In this document: one piece after another, positions 12,424 to 26,000 of the stretch
Layout of the letters: each line of letters begins with the position of its first letter
Position numbering within the stretch: position 1 is the first letter of the stretch
From: Pratylenchus scribneri
Taxonomy: Eukaryota; Nematoda; Chromadorea; Rhabditida; Pratylenchidae
NCBI GenBank assembly: GCA_030063045.1
Contig: JAQSEB010000082.1
Span: 558,001-622,000 of the forward strand
Reading direction: 5' to 3'
DNA: 64,000 nt
Translations under genes and position numbers: made by a program
Notes under the pieces: model-generated
Seen by the model: only the letters and a program-made list of their open reading frames with translations
Database searches by the model: none
Told to the model about the DNA's origin: nothing

Positions 12424-14362
12424 TTAAATCCCATAGACTGGATCAATTTTGATTTGCGGTGGTGGATTGTTGTTGGCATTGGCCTGCGGCATTTGGCCAT
12501 GTTGTTGTTGATTTTGTTGGGGGACGACGGGTTGAACTGGCACAGGTTGGGGTGGCGGTGGTGGTGGTGGTGGAGGATGGCCATATTCACTCTGGATTGG
12601 CTGCTTAAATTCAAGGGAGGAATTTATAATGTGTTTTTCAAATTTATGGTTACCGAATTTTGTTGGGCATGAACATTGGGTGGTGGTGCCGTCATCTGGT
12701 CATAGGCGTGTTCTCCCCATCCTGCTTTACAAAGGGAAATCAAAATTCAAAATTAACCAATTGAAAACATCCAAAACCTTGTTTTTCGGCATATTCCTTC
12801 TCGAACAGGGCCAATTCCTCTTCATTGTAGATTTTCTGATCGCCCAAATCTTTCCATCCTTCATCCTTTGTTCCATCCGGTGCTTGGGCCTCGGTGTCCT
12901 GAAATAAATTGAATTTAAATATTTCAATAATTTTTAAAAAACCTGAAGGAATTCCTCCAACGAAATGAGTCGATCGCCGTTTTTGTCCATTTGGGAGACG
13001 ACATGTTCGCGCATTCTGTACATCTCCTCAATCCTAAAAAAATTTTTTAAGTTTATCACTTCACTTTTTTGGTTCTATTATTTTATATTATCTAGAAATG
13101 TATTGTTGAATGTATTAAAATGCATAAAAGCCATAAATAAGTTCGAAAAAAATAACTTCCTCTGTTCGGATTCGAACCCGTGACCTAAATTTTGTAAAAG
13201 CGAATGGTAACCCATTCGGCTAAAAGAATTACCAGATAAGTTTCTGGTAAAATTTTCTATAGATTTTAGTTAGCCTAACCTAGATTATTAATAGAGATAG
13301 AGATAACAAACTTTTCTTTTGGATCATCGTCCGGATTTGTGTCGTTGTAAACTTTTTCCAGCTCAATTTGGAAAAGTGCATCCAATTCCTCATCATTCCA
13401 ATGTCCATCGCCGTTCAAATCGTGCAGAGCAAAGAATGTTTTTGGGTTGAAGCTGTCCTTGTCCATCTAAATTAGCCAAAAATTTCACAAAATTTCTCTA
13501 ATTAACCAACATGGTCTCGGTCCTCCCAAACTTCTTCCAATTGTTCCTTGCCGCCTGGATGCAACATTGGTTCGTGTTGATTGTGTCGTTTTTGCGCTTC
13601 TTCCGCCTCCTTTTTGGCCCGTTCCCTTTCTTCCGGACTCATTTGTGCCAGCTTATGGTCTTCTTCTGCCTTCTTTTGCATTTCATATTCCTTGAATTTT
13701 TGCTTCCTTTCCTCGTCCACTTTGTTCATATCGGCCACCGTCTTCAATTTTTAAAAAATATTTTTATAAATTAAAATTCTTACTTTTTGAATTAATTTTC
13801 GCAAATCCTCTTTGCCAAATTTCTGCCAATCCTGCACATCCAAATGCTCGGGGATGACCACATTTTTGGCGTCCCCATCCTTCTCAATTTGTTTTTCAAT
13901 GCCGGCCCTTATTCTTTCAATTTCCTCAATTTTTGCTTTTGTCAATTTGTCGAAAACATCCTGGGGAAGATCATCGATATGGTCGGCTATTTGGCCAGCC
14001 TTAAATTATTATTGTTTTTAACTAAATTCTAAAATAATTTGAAACCTTGATTTGCTCTTCGTTCATTCCTTTCAATTTTTCAGTGAATTGTGGCTGACTT
14101 TCAAGGATTTTCACCACAAGTTCCAAATATTTTGAATATGGAAAATCGTAAAGCTGAATAGAAATTTTGGAAAATATTAAATTTGTAAAATTCTGCTTAC
14201 TTTTTGAGAATCATCTTCCTCAATTTTGTTTTCATTCACATCTTGGCCAGCTGCATGTTCTGCTTCCGTTTTTTGTCGTTTTGGTGGAGGTGGTGGACAA
14301 ATAATTTGACTGGCCATTATTAACATAATTAAAAAGGTGACGAGGGAATATTTGGTAATCAT
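12424..14362 (-). CDS. nucb-1: Nucleobindin (secretory-pathway EF-hand protein; 9 exons)
   Basis: Exons: 14362-14201, 14153-14046, 13999-13784, 13741-13511, 13466-13312, 13033-12943, 12898-12778, 12724-12654, 12603-12424. All phases agree, giving 444 aa ending in VYGI. The N-terminus is a hydrophobic leader (SLVTFLIMLIMASQIIC), so the protein enters the secretory pathway. A Lys/Glu-rich coiled region follows (KVDEERKQKFKEYEMQKKAE, about residues 165-225), then two EF-hands with loops starting at D255 (DLNGDGHWNDEE) and D307 (DKNGDRLISLEE), then a Pro/Gln-rich tail. This order is the nucleobindin/nesfatin layout: a Golgi/ER calcium-binding protein that in animals also binds G-alpha subunits. 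Divergent from the SIKE-like gene, with 576 bp between start codons. Confidence 0.93.
13147..13228 (-). pseudogene. tRNA-like sequence inside a nucleobindin intron
   Basis: Minus strand: AGCCGAATGGGTTACC (D-arm-like) and CACGGGTTCGAATCCG (T-arm-like, good B box). No anticodon stem pairs cleanly. It accounts for most of the length of intron 13034-13311. Confidence 0.4.
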
Positions 14363-14938
14363 TAATTTATCTGCAATTTGTTTTGAGTTTTAATTTGACA
14401 AAATTAATTTATAGATTCGGGCATGCGTTCAAGTTTCAGGTTTCACTTCACCGAAACGAAAAAGGTCTCGGATCTCGGTCTCGTCTCTCGTCGGCGTCGG
14501 AAAAGACATTTTATCCAAACCGGTTTTCGTTTTCGGCCGTTTACAGGGGTTGTTAAACCAAAAAACCAATAATGTTTTCGGATTTAGCATGTTGGAAAAC
14601 CCTTAAAATAAATTCCAAAAAATGCATTTGTAAATATCAAACTGGCAAAAACATGGTTTGGACCCAAATCCCAAACACGCATTTTAATATCCCTCACTAC
14701 CCATCCATAAGTAAAAATTTAACAAACACTGTTCTAAAAGAATTATGAAAAAAAATCAAAGAATTGATCGGATCGAAAGCTAAAAATTCGGCAAATAAAA
14801 AGAATTTTTGCAGCTCAAGAAATATAAATAAAAAAAAGTAGTTGCTATATAGGAAATGAGAATGAAGCAGCAAAATATTAACAACAATATCAATGCTACT
14901 AATGCACAACTCATAATCATCATCAACAACATAATCCA
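14363..14938. promoter_or_regulatory. Divergent intergenic region, nucleobindin / SIKE-like
   Basis: The 576 bp between two oppositely oriented start codons must hold both 5' UTRs and promoters. It contains CTCGGTCTCGTCTCTCG-type sequence near 14470 but no motif that can be named. The stop TAA TGC lies about 36 nt before the SIKE-like ATG in the same frame. Confidence 0.4.
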
Positions 14939-15781
14939 ATGGAAGAATTGCTCATGGAAATGCGCCTTCATGTCTCAAATTTGCAAGACAAATTGCACGT
15001 GGCGAATTCGGCTGTAAATAAAGGACAAAATGTTTATGGAAAAATTGGACTGATGAAAGAGGTTTAAAACCATTTAATTTTAGTTTAATAAATTTATAAA
15101 CATTTTTAGTATCAAGAAAAGGTGGCCTCACTTAATTCTTGCTGGCGCACTAAGAACCGTGCACAATTAGTGTCAAATTTGCAGCATGAAAACCGACAAA
15201 TAATGGCGTTGGAGGAGGAGAATCGACAACTTCGATTGGCATTGAAGGAAATGGAGGATGGAATGCATTTGATCATGTCCGACTATCGCAGAGTTTGTTC
15301 CGATTTCATGCGAGCAGATTTGCTGACAAATTTGGCCGAATCTCAACAGAAAAATGTTTGTTTAGTTTTGTCGTTTCGATATTAAACAATTTGCAGACCT
15401 TCTTGCTTGGAATTGACCATGGAAAATTCATTGGAATGGCCAGAGCTGCCGAAAAGTACATGGAATTTAGTGACAAAAAAGCAAGCGAAGATCAAGCAGT
15501 AATTTTATAATTTAAATCAATTAATTAGCAAATTATTTCAGTTGATTGCTCAACTTAGCTCGGAGAACAAAACTCTTCGCTCCCTTCTCCATAGTGGTTT
15601 TCCTGGTCCGGCAACAAATTCAGCGGAAAACAAAGACAAACCGGCGGCTGATCTCATCACTAACAATGCTACCTCTTCCCAATTTACCAAAATGGCCAAC
15701 AAAACGACGAGTATAAACAATGATGGAAGCAGAGCTTGGGACGAAGAATTTGCGGAAGAATCTCAAATTGACACCAAATAA
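14939..15781 (+). CDS. SIKE/FGFR1OP2-family coiled-coil protein (4 exons)
   Basis: Exons 14939-15061, 15110-15355, 15397-15498 and 15542-15781, all phase 0, give 236 aa. The diagnostic block is in exon 2: LQHENRQIMALEEENRQLRL, then LKEMEDGMHLIMSDYR, which parallels the QQENRQIRELQQENKELR / LELIMSKYR core of human SIKE1 and FGFR1OP2. A second helix in exon 4 (LIAQLSSENKTLRSLL) matches the C-terminal coil of the family, and the last 50 residues are Asn/Ser-rich and polar. Family members are subunits of STRIPAK phosphatase-kinase assemblies linked to cortical and Hippo signalling; that role is inferred. The ATG is the first after an in-frame stop, so the start is reasonably secure unless a 5' exon exists. 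Converges on FBPase with 217 bp between stops. Confidence 0.85.
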
Positions 15782-15998
15782 AGACCCAAAAATGCAAAGA
15801 GATGGCAGCTTTGAATTTCCCTGTTCTTTCCATCATCATTTTTTGCTATATTTATTTTTGACATCTCCAATATCATATTTTATTTTATTGTACCATAAAT
15901 TAATGGAATGGAATAAAAGAAATATTAATTTTCTTCTAAACATTGTCATTTGAAGGGTAAAATGGCAGTTAAAATATGTTCATTTAAGGGTTTCCATT

Positions 15999-18168
15999 TT
16001 AATTGAATTTTTGAATGTATCCAATGCATTCTTCCACATCTTCTTTTGAGCCCAAAAAGATCGGCGTTCGTTGGTGAATTCCCTTCGGTTGAATGTCCAA
16101 AATTGGTCCAGCACCAGTGCTGGCCATTCCACCCGCATTTTCCATTATGAAGGCCATTGGATTGCATTCATACAAAAGGCGTAATTTTCCATTTGGTGCA
16201 TCTGATTTATAGAATAAAATCCAAGAAAAATATGATGGATTACGGTAGGGGTTACAGTACTGTCATTTCAGAATCTGGGTCATTCTTTTGTTTGGCCATA
16301 ACTCTGCGAGGCAATAACCAATTATTGGAGGCGATATGCCATTTGAATGCTCGAAATGTCCTCTAAAAAGTGGCTTCTAAATTTTTATATAATTCAGATT
16401 TTCAAAAATGTTACATGCATTTGAGTATAATGAATCTAATTTTCTGATTGAATGGAAGAAAAGCAGCTTATTTAATAAATTTTTTAATTTTCAAAAAATT
16501 AGTTGAGCCACTTTTTAGAGGACATTTAGGGCTTTCGAATGGTATATCGTTTTCTTGAATTGGTTGCTTCCTTGTTGAGTTATGACCAAAAGAAAGACAC
16601 AGGTACTGTATCGGCGATACCGAATTATCCTATTTCCCCTGCTGGAATTACCCGTTGTAGCTGGATACATGAATATTCCTCCATACAAAAGGGTTCGATG
16701 GACATCGGCAACCTTTATGAAAAAACATTTAAAATATATTTATGAAAAAACAAATTATTCACCATTGATCCAACATATCGTTGTCCATAGGCCGATTTTC
16801 CATCATCCGGGAATTTGCGTGAACGAATATATTCCGTGATTCCTTTATTCCATCTTTTTATTCATTTTTATCCCTTCTCCCAACCTTGGGACCATTTTTT
16901 GGCATAACCCTCATTGATACTATAGATTTTGCCCTTTTTTGGCACTCGCATCGCTGGATTTGTCAAAACGAATTCTCCAATACTCTTTGATTGAATTTTT
17001 TACATTTTGAGGGAATTTTTGACTCACCGGATCCAGAGTGAATCCATCCACCCGACCGGGGGTGGACAGAACAACCATTGTGGCAGAGCCATAAAGTGCT
17101 AAATATTTGGCCAAATAAGATTCAATGGAAATTTTTACCATATCCGGCGCAGACCATTTTTCGCCCTTAAAACAGAACAAATTCTTTCAAATATTCAAGG
17201 GCAAAAATATAGTTAACCGGGTTGAAGAATGTCCTGTGGCGTTGTGGGGCCATCGCCCGGCTTTCGGAATATCCCAAAAATGGTGCCAATTGAAACGAGG
17301 CAATCAATGTTGGAGGAACCGTCCAACGGGTCGAAGGTGACAATATATTTGCCTTAAGGGAATTAGAGATTAAACCAATTTTTGAAAACAATAATGGGGG
17401 ATGTTTCAGTACCATCAATTCAATATTGGGCCATTCTTTTGGCCAATAGGCCAATGAAGCAATAGCCGATTCGAAGGCGATATACCATTGGAAAGCCCAG
17501 AGTTTCCTCTATAATTTGGCTATTTTTTGATTATATTAAATTCAAAATTTTAATAAGTTTTATGTCTTTTAGTTTAATGAGCCAGAATTTTTTGATTAAA
17601 TGAAGAAAAGCTGTTCATTTTATAAATTATTCTAAATTTTCAAAAATTGGAATAGCCACTTTTTATAGGACATTTAGGGTTTTCGAATGGTATATTGCCT
17701 CCGGAAATTGGTTGTTTCCTTGTTTAGCTATAGCCAAAAGAATTATGGTGATACTGAAATGCCCTGTTTCGTCTTGAAAACAACCTTGTTTGCCCGCCTC
17801 TACTTCGATTACATTTTCATTCTCCTCCGAAACCATGGCTCCAACGGTGTAGGAGGATTTGAGCATGTTTATCATCAACTAAATTCCCAACAAATCAACC
17901 CTTAAATTCCCCATTTTTGGCGCACCTCATTGCTCAAAACATCCAATTTTTTCACATCCTCCCCTTGCACATTCACATTCCCGGCCACTCCATACAATTG
18001 GGCCAATCCGGCTTTCCGAACCGCAGAGGAGATGGCCTTAACCGCGGTCAATAGGCTGGTCAAAAGAGTTGTCAAATCGCCAGTTGCCTCTGGGAATTTT
18101 TTCTGCTCATTCAGCACAAATCGCTGCAAAGTGACCGAATCCGTTTCAATTCCATATTCAGAGGGCAT
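15999..18168 (-). CDS. fbp-1: Fructose-1,6-bisphosphatase (9 exons)
   Basis: Exons: 18168-17926, 17878-17785, 17352-17218, 17165-17139, 17098-17028, 16984-16885, 16842-16763, 16712-16652, 16201-15999. Phases agree throughout and give 337 aa, the usual length for the enzyme. It hydrolyses fructose-1,6-bisphosphate to fructose-6-phosphate in gluconeogenesis. Visible motifs: metal-site [12 protein letters not shown] (about 119-130), substrate-site YGGIFMYP and [15 protein letters not shown], and the [11 protein letters not shown] segment. The N-terminal region ([20 protein letters not shown]) corresponds to the AMP-binding helix. One exon is only 27 nt and one intron only 42 nt (16843-16884); both are needed to keep the conserved core intact. 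The ATG used precedes PSEYGIETD; the open frame extends further upstream but that part is not FBPase-like. Confidence 0.96.
16284..16598. repeat. Inverted-repeat element, family A copy 6
   Basis: Both arms present; fills most of FBPase intron 16202-16651. Confidence 0.85.
17425..17744. repeat. Inverted-repeat element, family A copy 7
   Basis: Both arms present, in FBPase intron 17353-17784. Confidence 0.85.
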
Positions 18169-20005
18169 TTTTCGCTGAAGGGAACGGAATGATCTTTGGA
18201 TAGGAAAATGGATGAATGAATGAACTATCAAGTCGAATAATAATATTTGAACCCAAAATGGGGAAGGAGGTCTTCTCAAGGAACGACCTCGGGAATTTTG
18301 GGGTGGTTGTTTACGTTTTCTGCAGCAAATAAATCCAAATGAATAAAATGGGGCACGAGGGTGAATGTTTGAAAAAGGGGAAAGGCAAATCAATTTTGGG
18401 AGGCAGTGTCCGTCCTCCTCTGTTATATTTTCCATTGGGAAGAGCACAAAGTTCATTGGTAAAATGAGTAGAGAAATATATTCATAAATAAAAAATAAAA
18501 AATTTGGAAATTTTCAGTAAAATTCATAAAAAAAAATTGGAAATTTGGAATCGAAATTATCATCCTTTATCTATTTATCTTTGGAAATGGAATGAGAAAA
18601 ATTGAATGGACTTTGGAAAATGTGCATAATTTGGTTCAATCCAAAATCACAAAGTCCAAAATCCAAGGGAGAAAAATTTAGGCTTAATAAGTTTTAAGTA
18701 AGGCTTTAACTCTTAAGTAAATAATTCCGCCTGTTTTACAATTGCCCAAATAATTCCGCCTGTTTTACAATTGCCCCAAACATAATTCCGCCTGTTTTAC
18801 AATTGCCCCAAACATAATTCCGCCTGTTTTACAATTGCCCCAAATAATTCCGCCTCTGTTTTACAATTGCCCCAAATAATTCCGCCTCTGTTTTACAATT
18901 GCCCCAAAATAATTCCGCCTGTTTTACAATTGCCCCAAATAATTCCGCCTGTTTTACAATTGCCCCAAATAATTCCGCCTTCCATTAAATTAATATTATT
19001 TATGTATATGTATTACTTTAATTTTTCTCCTTGGAATTTTGGATTGAATTAACGCATGGATAAATAGGGAAAATTGTGGCTAATTTTGTAGGAAAGTCCC
19101 TCAATAAATGAATATTTGGGTGGAAAATGGGATGGAAATAAATGGAGGAGAATGGGAAGAAGATTTGCATGTTTTGTTGTTGTGTAAAAATGAAAACAAA
19201 AAATCGCCGCCGACCAAAACAATTTTTAGTACAATGGGGAATTGGACCAACAATTCCAATTCATTTTTGTCCCCTTCTCTACATATTTCCATCCATTGAT
19301 GGGCCTAATCCCCCTACCCAATCCATTAATCCTCCTCGCCACATTCTCGTCATTGAATACCTCCATAAAGTTTTTCCAGGCCAAAATTATGACTTGGAAA
19401 AGGGAATTTTGGGAAAAAGGAATTCAACCAATGGATAGAATGAAATGGGGCCTCATCAATTTGCATTGGGAAATTGGCAAAAAATGTAAATTGGCCGATT
19501 GGCCTACATTCCCCTCCCCCCCTTCGATTACGATCCTTTTTTGTTATTGAATAAAGTTGGGGAAAATTTTATTGAAAAAAGGAGCATTTTGGCCAACTTT
19601 TTTTGTTCATATTTTTGCAGGGCATTTCCACCTTATGCTCCATTCAAAGCTTTCACCAAATTATTATATTATTTTGATAAGGAATACCACAAATTATATT
19701 TCATTTAAATTTACCCAATTACTTTTTCATCAACCGATGATTTGGCCATTTGGCCGGCCCCATCTAATTATGAGTCGATGCCTTGCCTTCCCCTTCCTTT
19801 TTCTAGCACCATTTAGCGGCTGCCGATCGGCGGTTTGGCCTCCACTTTTCCCCCGCCTCCACACTCCAATTTACCCAATTTTGGCTTATCAGCATCCATC
19901 CACAAAACCAACATTCCCCAAACCCCATTTCCCCACCATTTTGGCCAATTCATCCCACGCAAATTCCACTACCCTCAAATTTTATTGCCCCCTCCACCCC
20001 TTAAA
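18169..20005. other. Intergenic region between FBPase and the large coiled-coil gene
   Basis: Divergent spacing of about 1.8 kb. It is AT-rich around 18.45-18.7 kb, then holds the 30-bp minisatellite (separate entry). From 19.6 kb to the next start codon it is pyrimidine-rich on the plus strand. No gene is recognised. Confidence 0.5.
18720..18985. repeat. 30-bp minisatellite, locus 1
   Basis: About 8 units plus a partial one. Each reads AATAATTCCGCCTGTTTTAC then AATTGCCCC, with small insertions (CAT, CT) in some units. The same unit makes the array at 25530-25925. Open frames through it (a repeating 10-residue peptide) are a by-product of the 30-nt period. Confidence 0.9.
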
Positions 20006-23000
20006 ATGGCATCTCCTTCCCCTTCCACTTCCTTTGAAGCCCCCATCGAAAATTACCAAGAAATATTTGAAGGGTTGAAAATGCGCGAATTGAAGGACCA
20101 GCTGTGCACTTTGCTACTCACATTCCGGGACGAAAAGGATCCTGTGAGTGAAAATGAGGAGGGAAGGGGAGGAATGGCCAACCTAAAAGGGAGGGGAAGG
20201 GGATTGCGCAGTTGGCAATAAATGGGCACAAGAGGAAAAGTTGTAAACAAGTTTGACTAGGAAAGATGGATGGACAATCCTCCCATAAATTTATGGGCAA
20301 AATACTGCCGTGAGGGAGTAAAACAGGTTGTAAGAACGAGCGAAAATGGCAATAAGAGGAACAAAGGGCATCACATTTTCTAAAATATTTATTTTGCTTA
20401 TTTCCATATTCCATTACAGAACAGAGAAATCACGGCGGCACACACATTTGCCAGCATAAAGCCCGAAGACTATCCGCAACTTCGACGAGTGGTCCATTCT
20501 CGGCATTCAGGTGAAAAGGGGGATAATTGAAATAACGCCGATTGGGTACCTGCATCGGTTTTTGGCCAATAGCTCAGCGAGGCAATGATAAATTCAGGAG
20601 GGCGATATACCATTCAAAAGCTCAAAGTGTGATCTAAAAAGTGGTATTACTATTTTTTTTAGAATTAAAACATTTTTTTAAAATAAATAACTTTTCTACA
20701 AATTAATTAGAAAATTCGAGCCATATTACTTTTTTGAGGCTTAAAATTCATAAAATATAAAATTAGCCAAATTATAGAGAACACTTTGTGCTTTCCAATG
20801 GTATATCGCCTTCTCGAATTGGCTATTGCCTCACTGAGATATGGGCAAAAAATACAGGAAATTGAAGAACTGATTAATGGCATGGGAATCGCCAATCTCT
20901 TTTCTTCTTATTCTACTGTATCGCAAAGGGAGGCATCTTCCTTGTTCCTTTTTATCAAAAAGCACTTCATTCGCCCTCAGGCATCAATCAATTCCCTTTC
21001 TCCTTTTCCTACTGTATCGGAAAGAGAGAAAGGCGCCTATCTTTTCACTTTGTCAGAGAAGCGCCAAATGCTCCCTCAGGGGTTAATCGTTGGGTTCAAA
21101 TTAAAAACCAATTCAATCAGTCCATTCTTTTAGTCATAACCCAACGAGGCAATAAGCAATCTGGGAAGGCAAAATTTTTCTGAAATATTGGATTTAAAAT
21201 TACATATTTTTGAGTAAAATAAACAGAAATTTTCTGATTGAATGAGATAAAATCTATTATTTTGCAAAATAATTCGAATTTTTAAAAATTATAATGGCCA
21301 CTTTTTAGAGGACATTCAAAGCTTTCAAATGGTATTCGCCTTTTTGAATTAGTTGCTTTTTTTTTAAATTAAACTATGGCAAAAAAAACGGTACAAAAAA
21401 ACTCATTTGACTCTACTCATTATCAGCAAATGTCTTTTCGAAAATTTGGGCAACTTACAAAAGAATTCTCCCTGCATTCTTTGGCCAATATTATAAAATA
21501 TAATTCTTTTTCGGTCGCCCACCACACAATTCCCCCAACCAAATTCCCGTCCATCCATCCCTAACGGTCCATTCGATTGTTTGCCCTCGACCCCCTCCCA
21601 TCCACTCAATTTCCACCACAAATTTCGCCCATATTCTCCCTCAAATCGGCTGGCTGCAATCGCCGCCAGCCGGCCCCCTTTCCCTCCCTCTAATAATGTT
21701 CATCCACTGTCCCCTTTCGCTCCTCCATTATTACGAGCCGCGCCCTCGATTTTGATGCGGGATTGGGGGTGAAGTGAGGCAATAGTGGGAGGGAGGCTTT
21801 GCGGGAAATTTAGGAAAAAGGGAGGAAATGGAGGCGATCAACGGATTATCTGCTTTTCGCCTTCCCACTTTCCGTTTTTCCTTCCCGAATTCCTTCCTAA
21901 AGAGGGTTTTTCCTTCACATTTTCCCATCCCATCCTTGCAGATCGCGATGAATTCGGCAAACTGTTGAGTACAACGGATCGGCTTTCCCAATCCTCTTTG
22001 GCTTCGCCCAAAGGCCGCCAACTTGGCTCGGATATGGTCGAACATCGGCGGGTCCTCTCTTCCCCACCATTCGTTGCCATCTCGGCCAATCCAACAAATT
22101 CTCTGGTCCCATTCGAGAAGCCGAGCAGTGCAATGAGTGGCCAAATGATGCATCACACAAACACAAGTGGGAGCAGTGCATCCCCAATGGCCAGTGGCGG
22201 ATCGTTGATCAGCGTTCATGAGGTCCCTCTGAAACATAGGATTAAGTTATTTTTGACCGTAGCTCATAAGGAAGCAACCAATTTTGGGAGGCGATATTCC
22301 AATCAAATGTTCTAAATGTCCTCTAAAAAGTGGCTTTTAAATAATTTTTGGAAATCTTAAAACAATTTATAAAATAGGCTTATATTCAAAGCTATGTAAC
22401 TTTTTAAAAGATTGATTTTATAAAATTGGCCAAATTATAGAGTACACTTTGCTCTTTCAAATATTGTATCGCCTTCATAGATTGGGTATTCAGTTGTCCT
22501 TTAGCCTTTAACGCAAAAAATTTGATTGAAAAAATGAAATCCCCTTTGGCTTTTTTGTAGGTTTCCCTCACCTATACTCGCTCTTCATTTGATGAACCAT
22601 TTGTGGACCGTTTTTCGCCACAAATTACCTCAAAGTTGCCCACCAAAAAGGGAGGCGAATTGGTGACAACATTCCCAGCATCGGGCAGTGTGCATGTCCA
22701 TTTGGGCGGTCCAATGGACAAAGGGACAAAATTGCCCTACACTGTCAGCCGGCCCCAGGCCGATTGGGCCTTTCAGCGCGCGGGGGAACAAGTCCAGGTG
22801 GGCGCATAGGAGAAGGGATTTGACGAAAAGCGACAAAGCGGAAAAGCAGATCAGCGACCAACAGCAGCCAAAAATGCGTGCGCCATCGATGGCACAACAA
22901 CCATTGAGAATGAGCGCGGCTGGCAACAATGAAGGAGGAGGAGAACAAAAACGGCGAGGGGAGGAGGCGGGAACATCGATGGCAGCCGACAGCCCCCGAA

Positions 23001-26000
23001 GGTAAAAAAGGAAGAATGCGGGGAAAGCACTTGAATGGAAAACCAACCTCCTCTTCCCCTTCCCATCCTCTTTTTCATCGTTTTGTTGAGAGGGACAACT
23101 CATCCTTCCTTCCCCCTCCCTTCATGATGAATTCCTCTTCCTCTTCCGCCAATTTCCACCACTTGATTCGCCGCCATTTTTCAATTAAAAAAATAAGGCC
23201 TCACATTCCCGTGGGATCAACCCAAAATCTCAAGGGAGAAAAATTTAGGCTAAAAGATTAAGATTTTTCAAGGGAAAGGGAAGTCTAATCACCGTAATGT
23301 GGCCACTTTCGATGAAACTTTGCCTATTTTTAGTCCACAGGAAACCTACACCTAAATCGTAATTTTTTTTCTGCTACTGAAGGTTCTCGTTTAAGAAATT
23401 ATGGCCATTTAAAATTTCTCAAATCTTACTTTTACTTCATAAGTAAAAAAGATTGCAATGGATGTAGTTGCACCGGTGGCTTAGTGGTATGTCACTCTCT
23501 CTCTCTCATTTTTGTAGTTGAGGGTTCAATTCCACTTGAAAGATGGAATTATTTTTTCCAAGAATTTTATATTTTTCTCTTTGAATTTTAGGATTTCCGG
23601 GGCAAATCCATTCAGTTACATTTTCAGAAGTCCACCACCAAAAATGCCGGCTCAACCGCCGCCAATCCATCCTTCCACTGGCCTTCCCATGTTAAGCCAT
23701 CGCCAAAGTCGTTCATTCGAAAGCAGCGAACAATTCTCAATGTTGGAACAAAGAGGGAAGGGAAAATCCAAAACGGTGTTCCAAAAAACAACTTGCGAAT
23801 TACGGAGCGAAAAATCAATAACTACATTTGGCCGTGCCGGCAAATCTGGCGCAATACCCACCGAAAGGACAATAATTGGCCCAAAATCGACGGCTCCTAA
23901 ACAAATTCCAATGGTTCAAGGGAAGGGATTGCCACGGTACAAGCATGCGGCCGATCAAGCCATGGATGCCCATCTCTATACCCGCTATGATGATCCAACA
24001 AAACAGAGGAGGATTGGAGGAGGGGAAATTGTGCGATTGGAGGAACATTCCCGAGAGGAATTCACCAGAATTGCCAAACCGCCGAAAATGGCACCGCCGC
24101 CAACAATTGCCCCTCAACCCTTTGGATCGCCTCCTCAAATTCGGCGTGAGCCTGGACCGATGCCAACAAAATTTGGAGGGCATGCAATTCAAAAGCCAAG
24201 GCTAATCGACTTTGCCACGTACAAAAGAGAGGTGGAAGAGTTGCAAAGACAGGCGGCCTCAATCAACCAATCAGCTGTAAATAAAGAAGAAATGCCAATG
24301 CCAATGTCAACAGTGCCATTGAGTCCGGCAATTGTGTTGCCAAAAAGGCCTAATAAGGAACAGGTGGAATTACCAAAAGCACCGATGGAGCCAACAATGG
24401 AAACAACAATCAAATATTTTGCCAGGGAGGAATTCATGGAACATCGAAAAAGGGAGGCGAAAAGTGAAGAAATGCCATCGGATGAGGAACTGAAAAGGGT
24501 GGAGGAAGAAAGGCAAAGAAGGGAAAGGGATGAGGAAATTGAAAGGAGGAGGAATGAAGAAGAGAAAAGAATTCGGGAGGAAAGGCGAAGATTTAATGAG
24601 GCCCAAAAATTGAGGGAAGCGGAGGAGGAAGAAGCAAGGAAAAGGGCGGCTGCTAATGAGGAAAGGAAGAAAAAGGAAAGGCCAAAGCAAAGTCAACAAT
24701 TGCAAATGATGAAGGCAACCACCGCAGAGGTTTATCAAACGGTGGAAGTGATTAGCCAAATTCCATCTTCTACTCCCAGTCAATCAGTCGACCAAACCCA
24801 AATTAGCAGTAGAATGGCCAAATTAGAAGAACAAATTCAAATAATTCCCTCAGCCCCAATGGCCATGATGGAAATTGCAATGCCAGTGGAAGTGGCCAGG
24901 GAACAGAGGACGGAGGAAATGATCATCGAAAGAAGAAAGGATGAAGGAAAGGAAGAAGTGGAGGAAGAAGTCCAATCAAAGCCAGTGGAGCCACCTGTGG
25001 ATTATGATGTGGAATTGGACACTTCGGATATGGGCAAAAGGCTTTTTGAACATTTGCGCCGTGAATTGCAATATGAGGAGGAAATTGATATGGAAGTGAG
25101 GAAAAGGAGGCGAAGAAAAGAAGGAGGCGTAGAAGGAGATGAAGAAGAGGAGGAGGAATTGGAAAGAATTGTGGATTCTGATGAAGGCACAGTACGAAGG
25201 TTGCCTTCAACCGAGGAAGAAATGGAGGAAGAAGTCGAATCTGAAGAGGTGGAAATGTTGCCAACGGCAGCAGAAGAGCCAGCATTCCCAATTTGGCGAG
25301 AGCATTTGGTAAAACATGCAGGGATACGCCCCAATTCTTACCAAACAAACTTGTTTATAATAAATAACTCATCAAGGGCTGGACTAATTTTATTTATTTT
25401 AATATTAAATTAAAGAGCAGATTAGTGTTGGCAAATTATTTCTTTTATATTATATACTCAGAGTATAGTCAAAAATTCCGCCTATATAAACTAATAATAA
25501 ATAAATAAATAAATCCGCATGTTTACCAAATAATTCCGCCTGTTTTACAATTGCCCCAAATAATTCCGCCTGTTTTACAATTGCCCCAAATAATTCCGCC
25601 TGTTTTACAATTGCCCCAAATAATTCCGCCTGTTTTACAATTGCCCCAAACATAATTCCGCCTGTTTTACAATTGCCCCAAATAATTCCGCCTGTTTTAC
25701 AATTGCCCCAAATAATTCCGCCTGTTTTACAATTGCCCCAAATAATTCCGCCTGTTTTACAATTGCCCCAAATAATTCCGCCTGTTTTACAATTGCCCCA
25801 AATAATTCCGCCTGTTTTACAATTGCCCTAAATAATTCCGCCTGTTTTACAATTGCCCCAAATATAATTCCGCCTGTTTTTTACAATTGCCCCAAATAAT
25901 TTCCGCCTGTTTTACAATTGCACCAAAATTTATATTATTCGATAGCCAACATTCTGCTCTTTAATTTCATACTAAAATAATCAAAAATTGTTTCAGTGAA

